Assembly (NCBI GenBank): GCA_019925105.1
Contig: JAHGAU010000005.1
Coordinates: forward strand, 1,674,001 to 1,738,000
DNA length: 64,000 nt
Direction of reading: 5' to 3'
Source: Niebla homalea
Taxonomy: Eukaryota > Ascomycota > Lecanoromycetes > Lecanorales > Ramalinaceae
Position numbers and translations under genes: made by a program. This document shows, piece by piece, positions 56,736 to 64,000 of this stretch. The first letter of the stretch is position 1. The number at the start of each line of letters is the position of its first letter. Under the pieces are notes generated by a model. It was given only the letters and a program-made list of their open reading frames with translations. It had not been told where the DNA came from and made no database searches.

Positions 56736-59101
56736 AGAGGCTCGATTACAAATCGGAACCGATCTTTTGACCATGGCGGTAGAAGGGAGGAAGGTATTTC
56801 GCAGCCAAGGGTGACCATCTCGGATGCGTAGGAGATCCATCGCACCCAGGAACAGATTCAGAACCCCAAGTTTTAGGAAGAGTGGAACACCATGTTGAGA
56901 ACATCCTTCAATAATGAAGCCTTGGTAGGCGAGGGACGGCTATGCGCTCAAGTGATGGACCCGGACCCACAACATGGAACCGCAGGCGGGAATTATTGTC
57001 ACTTTCCAGAACGGCTGTACAGGGGCGGTGCATTCCTATACTTTGGGAACATATTTCATGTGTGTAGCAACAGGCTTCATGTACTCCGTCATCTCGGAAA
57101 TTCACCCTCAGGAAGCTATCCTGCTAAATATGGAATTCCAATGCAGGACCTCCACAAGACTCTTGAAGATAACGCACCGAGCAAGGTATGCGATGTGTCT
57201 CGCTTGTACAGCGAAGTTTTCCCGCCAAGAAGTCCATCCTGCTCTTCAAACAACTGGTCAATCGCCTGCCCGTATTATGATGACCCGGATAGGTCAGACT
57301 CGTAATGACATTCACCGTAATTTTTCCGGGCAGTCCTTATCTGCCAGCCATCCATACTATTTCCATACTTCAGCGTACCCACTATAGGTTGATTTTCCAA
57401 CCAGCCCCGAATCCATCTTCGTCGATTCACTGGGAAATGCCTTCAGCCAAATATTCCCGCTCCTGACGTACAACTCACCGTTGGGCTGACCGTTCTCATC
57501 AGAATCCTAGACATTATAACGGAGGTCATGGGCGAGGTCTGATGAGAATCACTAATTCAGATGCGCGGTGCTGATCTTCATAGTCCTATCAATCCCTCTC
57601 CTGGTATCGCGGTGAAGCAGAAAACAGACTTGGTCGTATTTCTCACTATGAGCTTCCAGTTGTTTGTTGCTGCCCTTGTGTTCGCGATGGCATCCTTTAA
57701 AAGCAGGGCCCGCAAAAAATTTGACTTGATCTGGGATCTTTTCTTCCACGTCCAGGTCCTTGAGACCAAACGTCGCTCTGAACTTGCAGCTTTTTCCACA
57801 GCCTTCCGCTCACTCTTGGTCATCCATGGGTCTAACACAGTTAAAAAGAAGCAGGAAGGACCTTCTTATTTGCTGCGACGCCCATGTTTCACACAGGCTG
57901 GGGCTGATCATCGGCCGCTGGACACCACGCCAACGATTCCAGGAGCTACATATGACAGGCATGCGGACAGCCAATTTGGGAACGAAAGGGACGCACAGCG
58001 CAGTCGCTTACCCCTGACCGCAGATATATCCCGCGGGGCTCTCGGTGAGAGGTTAATTTGTAATGCTCTGACTGACGTTTCGCAAAATCGCTACCCTCTC
58101 ATCACCATCTGAAAACGCGATTCGTTTCGGCAGACCGAGCGCGCGAACTCATGCCATCTGGCAAACTTCGGACCCGGTGCCAAACGGATATGGACAAAGA
58201 GTGATATCACATGCGTCAAGCGATCGATCCCCGTTTCACATCGTTCTGCTCCAAGAACGTTCAAAAAGGAAGAAAAAACCTTCTGAGATTTTCCCCGAGT
58301 CCTCTTCCATTGAACCGATTTGGTTCAATGCTGTTTCGTCTGTTGGGAGGGCGCCGGCTTTTCAAGCCCATGTTCTTTCTAATACATTTGATACACATGC
58401 ATGTGCCCACGAAGGCGTAAAAAAACCCCCCCAAGTGAACAGCGAGCGAGCTGCTTTCATCCTGAAGGGGAAGTGACACCTACCTGTGTTTGGCAGCGAG
58501 ATCCAATATTCACGCGCTTACATTAGTCCCCTGCTTTGGCGCCGCCGTGCGTCAGTCAGGCATGCTTTGCTCTTCGTGTGTAATTTCAGATTATTCTTAC
58601 ACGTTCCTACTTCACCATCTTCTCTCTACCTGATTCGGGGATGATGAGGGAGGAGATGTCGTGTATATACACACACGTTGGACTATCAAAGCCGGTGGCG
58701 TGATGGTGTGATTCTCGTTGAATCTAGCTGGGAATTACCCCTGTTCTGGTCCTTCGGATTGATGGTCATGAGTGGTGAATGAGTGAGTGAGTGCTTGTGT
58801 TGAAGGTTACGTGGAATCGGTTTGTCAAGACAGTGTGGGGGGGACCTTGATGGGACCACAGGGTGTACAGCGAGTGTGGCAATTTTAATGAATAAGTAGG
58901 TATTGATAACATGCTCGGGTGACGAGCCGGCTTCTAGGTGTATATGTATACATCTATGTAGGATCCCATCCGATTCGCTTTTGCACCGTGAACCCATGCC
59001 GCTAATCATCGAACCCCCAATATCTATGTACGCAACGCTCATAGCGCATCAATCATATATTCATGAGCACTTGCTCCATGGCCTGCCGTTTGCCCCCAAG
59101 A

Positions 59102-61774
59102 CTATATCCCACCGAGCTCCAATCCCACCCCCTCCCTCCTCCCGGCAATCACCCCCAAAAGACACCGTCCCAGACCTTCCAGATCACCTAACAGTCCCAC
59201 ATGTCCCCGCTCACTCTTCACCTTACCGCCCCTGACACTCACATACCCCTCAGGCAGCATCGCCGCTTTCGCCAAGACAACTCCATCGCCGCTGCCAAAC
59301 TGCAGATTATCGTAAGCGTCGGCTCGGCTGATGGCGTCGCGGGAATCGACTTTTGCGGCCATGACGGTGGGGGTGTTGTTGGCGTAGACGAGGGAGATGG
59401 GCGGGTAAATGTTGGAGTGGGCGTGTTCTGGTTTGAAGGCGAGTGCCGTGCGGAATTCGAGGGTCTGGACGAGGGTGCGACGGAGGTACGCGAGAGCGAG
59501 ATCATGTGGGATCGTTGAGGGTGAGACTTGTGCCGATAGGTGGGTTGTCGTACTGGGGTGAGATGATGCTGCAGGAGGAGCGCCGAGGGATGGGTCAAGG
59601 GCGCGGGCGTGGGCCGGGGACGAGAGGGCGTTGGAAGCTTTGGAGGCGGCGATGTCGTAATCGTGGGATAATGTGCTCTCTGGATTTGGGTTCTCGGATT
59701 TGCTTGCTGCTGTACTGGAGAAAGGTAGAGAAGGGAGTGAGGGTAGAGTGGGAAGTGAGTCTGAGATGGCGTCTAGAAAGCCCTTCTTTGCTGGCTGTCC
59801 TGTGGGCTGAATGGATCCAACACAAGGCGAGAAGGCATATTTCTGCCATTCAGCGGCGTCGAAAAAGTCGACCGGGTATTCTTCTCCGGTCTCTTTGTTG
59901 ATAAAGCAGTGGCCGTCTTCCGGGAGCAGGACATAACTGCTCCGCAAGGTGAAGTTCACTTGTGCAGTGAGGACCTTGGAGCTCAGTAGAACATCGTCAC
60001 CGTTCCGCATGGGGCCGAGTATGTTGACGCAATGCTGGGGCACGCCAGCATATATTACGCCAGCAAAAAGTTCCGGCCTTTGATTGACGGCATGCCTTGT
60101 GATCAACCCACCCATACTGTGCGCAATAACTGTAGCCCCTCGCTCGCGGATTGGTACACCAGGCTTATTGGACGGCAGGCTGGATATGAATTCGATCAAA
60201 CGCTTGCTCAGCAACTGCGGGCTCAGCCTCCAATCGTAGCCATAGTCATGCACCCTCAGCTTTCCCTCCTGGGTATTCCGGCAGGTTCGAAAGCGCTTCA
60301 GCAGCCGGCGACCCATATCGACCGGACCAATGTTAGAGAGCATGCCCGAAGCAAATATCTGATCCTCCATTGTCTCTTCATCTTCTGCCTCCAGACCAAC
60401 CTCCAGATTGACCTTGCGAATATTCAACCCCACCTTCACAGGAACCCACAGTTGACGATGTGGTGGTTTCGCAGATCGCAATATTGACCCTCGATACCCG
60501 CCGAGGATAACGATGTCGCCAGTCAGAAGCTCAAGTGCCTGGTCGAGGTGGTTCTGTGGTTGCTGGGATTGCGATCGTCTCACCTCGGGCCTGCTTTCCG
60601 CCAAAGGAGGTAATTCACGATCGAGGAAAGGGTGATCTCTATAGGATGCCATTCTGTTGTCTTTCATTCGGGCGTCACTGTTTGCCCGTTCCCTTCGCCC
60701 ATCAGGGCGAAAGGGTCCCAGAGCAGAGAATGATGGGAGGCTTGGGAATCTTATATTCGAATCCTGAAAGCTATCTCTGATAGCTTTTGCCCTGCTGTTC
60801 ACTTGCTCATGAACGTGCCCCCATCGGTTGTCGTCACCTAACGATACGAGCGTGGCTGTCGAGGTCGGCCTTCGAAGAGTGAGAGACTGGTCGGACGTGG
60901 TTTTACGAATCAGACGTGGTCTAGGTTGAGGGAGCGAGTCCTCACTGAGGGAGCCTTCAGTGGATCCGTCAAGTCCTGAAACGAGTGCATGGGATTCGTT
61001 GGGTTTTGATTTGCCTGCCTGTATGTTGATCTGAGCAGTCGGAGGCTCAGAATTCCCGTTTTCTTCACCTTCTGTCATCCATTCGCTCTTTGGGTTGACC
61101 ACTGTGCTGGCCCTCTTCTTCCGACTTGTAGCTTTCCGCGTGGGTGAATCAGACCTCACTGTGCTTAAGATCGATCCAAGGGAGAGAATTGTGACGTCTT
61201 TGAAGGATGCTTTGGGCATCGAGGGCATACTGAAATTAGACATGAAGCGCTTGACGTTCAGGTCCCCAAGCATATTCGTAGGGCCCCATGCCTGATCCTT
61301 GGCTTGTGGTTTTTCAAAGGTTCTTGCTTTGGCCTGCCATGGTGAGGGCAGAGATGCACTATGGGCTCTTGACTGGCTCGGTGGTGTTGAAGGTAGTGTC
61401 CGGCCTTGTGTCGAGTCTTCTGTTTTGCCATATCGCATACTCCTGGACTCGCTCAACTCGTTTTCCGGGCTGTCAGTGAATAATGAAGATTCATCTAGCC
61501 CCTCAATTGCGGCAGCCTTCTCGATCGCTGGTGTCTTTGGCGAGGTCAATCGTGTCTGCATCCGACTGATACTGACCCCAACTGTAGAATTGGCAGCGGC
61601 CTCTTGCATGTCCTCACCATCTGGGTTTTCGTCTGGCGACGAAGAAGAGCCGTCGGGAACCGAGGAAGCAAAGGAGTCGAAACGAGGCTTGGGCAAAGGA
61701 ATTCGTAAAGCGCTTGGTTTACTGGCATCATCGTCATGCTCAGATAGAGCAATTGGGGTTGTGTCTTTCGCCAT
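59102..61774 (-). CDS. Lipase-like alpha/beta hydrolase (LCAT-related)
   Basis: 890 aa, intronless, from the ATG at 61774; the open frame to 61786 begins with TTG. The first ~400 residues are Ser/Pro-rich and probably disordered or regulatory. The hydrolase domain starts near residue 410 ('ALELLTGDIVILGGYRGSIL') and contains 'RVHDYGYDWRLSPQLLSKRL', then the nucleophile elbow 'TVIAHSMGGLITRHAVNQRP' (Ser553 in AHSMG, an Ala variant of GxSxG), ELFAGVIYAGVP, and late candidates for acid and base 'FGSGDGVVLAKAAML' and 'ERGHVGLLGDLEGL'. The order YDWR...AHSMGG...GDGVV...HVGLL follows lecithin:cholesterol acyltransferase-type enzymes. A role in neutral lipid or phospholipid acyl transfer or hydrolysis is likely; the substrate is unknown. 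A Ser/Pro/Ala-rich insert lies at ~670-760. Confidence 0.82.
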   Translation of the reverse strand: MAKDTTPIALSEHDDDASKPSALRIPLPKPRFDSFASSVPDGSSSSPDENPDGEDMQEAAANSTVGVSISRMQTRLTSPKTPAIEKAAAIEGLDESSLFTDSPENELSESRSMRYGKTEDSTQGRTLPSTPPSQSRAHSASLPSPWQAKARTFEKPQAKDQAWGPTNMLGDLNVKRFMSNFSMPSMPKASFKDVTILSLGSILSTVRSDSPTRKATSRKKRASTVVNPKSEWMTEGEENGNSEPPTAQINIQAGKSKPNESHALVSGLDGSTEGSLSEDSLPQPRPRLIRKTTSDQSLTLRRPTSTATLVSLGDDNRWGHVHEQVNSRAKAIRDSFQDSNIRFPSLPSFSALGPFRPDGRRERANSDARMKDNRMASYRDHPFLDRELPPLAESRPEVRRSQSQQPQNHLDQALELLTGDIVILGGYRGSILRSAKPPHRQLWVPVKVGLNIRKVNLEVGLEAEDEETMEDQIFASGMLSNIGPVDMGRRLLKRFRTCRNTQEGKLRVHDYGYDWRLSPQLLSKRLIEFISSLPSNKPGVPIRERGATVIAHSMGGLITRHAVNQRPELFAGVIYAGVPQHCVNILGPMRNGDDVLLSSKVLTAQVNFTLRSSYVLLPEDGHCFINKETGEEYPVDFFDAAEWQKYAFSPCVGSIQPTGQPAKKGFLDAISDSLPTLPSLPSLPFSSTAASKSENPNPESTLSHDYDIAASKASNALSSPAHARALDPSLGAPPAASSHPSTTTHLSAQVSPSTIPHDLALAYLRRTLVQTLEFRTALAFKPEHAHSNIYPPISLVYANNTPTVMAAKVDSRDAISRADAYDNLQFGSGDGVVLAKAAMLPEGYVSVRGGKVKSERGHVGLLGDLEGLGRCLLGVIAGRREGVGLELGGI

Positions 61775-62613
61775 TGTAGATGGCAAGCCGGCTTCTGAAA
61801 ACGGAGGTCACGCGACAATGACTCTGTTGTCTGCAGGGGACTGGAGCATTATCTGTTCAAGGATGATGAAAGGGATTTGTGTCATTTTGGCATTTGCCCA
61901 TTCAGCCTCAGGATGACGGCAGAGACAGCGCCAATCAATTCTTGAGTAGTATCGGATGACGTTCAAACTCTCGAGGCGGAGCAGGCAAAAAATAAATAAA
62001 AAAAGCTCCTTACAGATCTGCAGTTTCAACAGTTCGGCACAGTCTGCCCGTCAGCCTCACAATAATCTCGCGTATTTTCACTTTTCGGCTCAGGGGCCAT
62101 TTCTGGCTCATGCGAGCACACATGCACCGAAACAGACCTCACCATATTGAGAAAGCGAGGCCCATGAGAAGGCTGCAATTCACTCTGCAGTTGCAATCAA
62201 AACGTAGAACTATCTCGGCGATTTTTGCGGGGAGACATCATTACGTAGTTCTACTCCCGCCACTCCAGGATTGCAAAACAGCCGGACATTATTACTGCTG
62301 GTTGGAACTTGGCAAAGAACCAATGAGGACGCACCACAGTGCATTAGAGACTGCATCGCTTGTATTCCGGATTTGCACTGGCATTGTATTTTGCTATCAC
62401 AGGCCGTGCATGATAAATTGGATGCAACGGTCATAGATCGGACACAAGACCCATGTCGTCTTAAAAATGGCCACCCATATTCTTCGAGCCATCCTCTCCC
62501 GAGCCATATTAGCTCCTACAAAGCTGGTAGATGAATACATGTGCAAAGCCGATAAAGGTAGGGGCCTTGCGTGCCTGACGCGGCTCCCATTCTTATCTTC
62601 TGAAGAATATTCA
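61775..62613. other. Intergenic, no gene recognised
   Basis: An 839-bp gap between the lipase-like gene start and the 3' end of the PHD gene, both on minus. Short frames only. The left part probably carries the lipase promoter. Confidence 0.4.
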
Positions 62614-64000
62614 TTACTGAAATCGATGTTGGTCCTTGTAAGCCAGCGGACTGCCTGCAGCTGCTTGGAATGACGCCTTTGCTGGGTCTCTGGCATTCCT
62701 CGTGCCACGAACAGCCCGCGGTGTATCTGTGCAGAAGGCGCAAAGATAGACGCTGGGTAAATTGTGGTGCCCGAGACTCACGCAACTCGTGTGCAGCCAT
62801 TTGCGACAAGATTCGCTGTGTTCGTATATTAGCCTCATGTGCCAATGCAGGGCAACGGGGCCTGCCAGAGACTTACCACTGGATCATGAGCTGTCCATTC
62901 TCTTCTGCCAGTCCACACACGCACCTTGTCTGATCGTTAGACATGTTGCTTGCACGGCCACTGCTCGGGGTTAGATCTGGATCGGTGATTGTAGTTGGCG
63001 AGATGTTGGTATGGAGCTGATGGGGCTGTTCATGGTAGGATAGGCGAGGGCCGGACGAAATAGCGAGCGACGATGATGCAGTGTAGTAAGGGCCAGTATT
63101 CGACATTGTTTGCGGAGCGTAGGATTGCCGACGATTGTTCGTGAAGCTCTTCAACGACGACCTACTACCAGATTTCCTGAGCGAGCTTTGCCGTACAATT
63201 TTCTTGATTTCAGACGTCGCGTCACCCTTGTCATCGGATGATTCAACAACGGTCTCTGCTTCGCTTGGGATATCATTGTCAGGCTGTCCAGACTGATAGT
63301 ATGGCTGGGCACGGCCTGCGTTTACAACAAGTCTCAGATTGCCGCCTATTCTCGGTGCTGATCGTGCGGAATTGCTGGATGCCTGCGTAGACGCGTCGGA
63401 CGACCTCTGGGAGTGCGAGTGGGGTCCATTAGCAAAGCGAGCCTTCCTGACCAGCTTCGACTTCGGATTGGCAAGTTTGAAGGAGTTTTGGCGACTGGGG
63501 ACCATGTGGACTTCGGACAAAGCAGAGCTGCTATCACTCTCCTCCGACTCGCTGTCGACGTCCATGCGGCTGATCCCAGGGTCTTTGACAAATGATGTTT
63601 TAGTGACGGCCCGCCCATTCTCATCGATTTCTAGAGTGACAGCAGGCTGTTTCCTAGAATGCTTATCACTCTTTCGACGACGAAATGAACTCTGTTGCGC
63701 AGCATTGCGGTAATGGTTGTCCGGCGTAAGCTTCTTCCGACTAGGAAAGTCATGCCTGTCAGAAGAATCTGGGAGGGCGCCAATGAAGCTATCTGGCAGG
63801 ATTGGACTTGACTTGGATGATTCTGTGCGGTCATCACGCAAAGCCTCTATCGCAGCCCTGACCGCGGGGGAGTCGCCATGTTCTGGGGCTCGTTTGCGTT
63901 TCTGCTTACGAGTCCTGATGTCTCTCTCGATCTGGGCATCTCTGATTTGGTGTGCGTAGGGTTCCATCATATCATCCTGCTGAGGTCGGCTGGAACTTGG
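62614..64000 (-). CDS. PHD-finger protein, 5' end outside the window
   Basis: Two exons are visible on minus: from the window edge (64000, frame open) to 62877, and 62815-62614; the 61-nt intron has donor GTAAGT and acceptor ACAG. Splicing completes a PHD zinc finger: 'TRCVCGLAEENGQLMIQ|CES' then CRKWLHTSCVSL and 'GHHNLPSVYLCAFC', giving C-X-C, C-X2-C, H-X2-C and C-X2-C, the full Cys4-His-Cys3 set. Unspliced, the frame would end after IQW and destroy the finger. N-terminal to the finger is a long Ser/Arg/Lys-rich region with a basic motif (RTRKQKRKRAPEHG). PHD fingers of this type read the histone H3 tail. The ATG at 63970 is internal: the frame continues to the edge, so the true start lies beyond. 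Confidence 0.82.

Larger units (their letters stand above)
52468..59101. other. 6.6 kb gene desert with repeat and pseudogene relics
   Basis: No intact gene is visible between the BTB gene and the lipase-like gene. Frames at 53135-53461, 53483-53896 and 55310-55918 have ATG starts but no motif. A minus frame at 55641-55943 has a fairly protein-like composition ('EYYYHSAEMPIALGGPQSIA') but no recognised family. Two items stand out and are listed separately: the 11-bp minisatellite at 54361-54437 and the P450 relic near 56440-56735. The region looks like a decayed accessory segment between conserved genes. Confidence 0.45.

Noticed and set aside
58660..58680. Short palindrome GTGTATATACAC
   Set aside because: A simple AT-rich palindrome of this length is expected by chance in 64 kb and has no associated feature.

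Overview
The window is nuclear DNA from a filamentous ascomycete (Pezizomycotina). Dothideomycetes is my best guess, from the general look of the Spt20, Pex22-like and eIF2B proteins; this is an impression, since no alignment was possible. Evidence for a fungus: genes are split by short GT-AG introns (mostly 50-110 nt) with CTAAC/CTGAC-like branch sites; genes lie on both strands without operons; and the proteins include fungal chromatin, splicing, kinetochore and sphingolipid enzymes. I saw no tRNA, rRNA, CRISPR or intact transposon gene. All exon joins below were worked out by hand from frame, phase and splice consensus.

Layout. 0-10 kb: a mitochondrial PPR protein, the SAGA subunit Spt20 and a Pex22-like peroxin. 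10-20 kb: eIF2B gamma, a C2H2 zinc-finger factor, a 3 kb gene-free stretch with a strong strand-composition flip, an RNase H-fold protein whose catalytic acids are partly replaced by amides, and a NodB-type polysaccharide deacetylase. 20-33 kb (accessory-like): a small secreted six-cysteine protein, a four-TM protein, fatty-acid 2-hydroxylase Scs7, and two paralogous GPI-type surface proteins, one with its frame apparently broken twice. 33-44 kb: a low-complexity hypothetical protein, SWR1-complex subunit Swc5, an RBM39/Rsd1-like splicing factor, a decayed HpcH/HpaI-type aldolase gene, a coiled-coil hypothetical protein and the kinetochore protein Mis12/Mtw1. 44-52.5 kb: a Poa1-like macro-domain phosphatase, a MITE-like palindromic element in the promoter of a Dal5-type transporter, a complex I B15-like subunit, a glutathione transferase and a BTB/POZ nuclear protein. 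52.5-59 kb is a 6.6 kb gene desert with an 11-bp minisatellite and a cytochrome P450 relic. 59-64 kb: a large lipase-like alpha/beta hydrolase and a PHD-finger protein that runs off the right edge.

Most intact genes are conserved housekeeping functions (SAGA, SWR1, splicing, kinetochore, translation initiation, peroxisome, complex I). Several are paired head to head over short shared promoters: Pex22-like/eIF2B gamma, Swc5/Rsd1-like, and macro domain/MFS. Between these lie short accessory stretches with secreted or surface proteins, pseudogenes and repeats. I did not find a convincing new multi-gene system. The most unusual items are the amide-substituted RNase H-like protein, the paralogous GPI pair with compensating frameshifts, the MITE-like inverted repeat carrying a TATA-like box, the two pseudogenes and the minisatellite.
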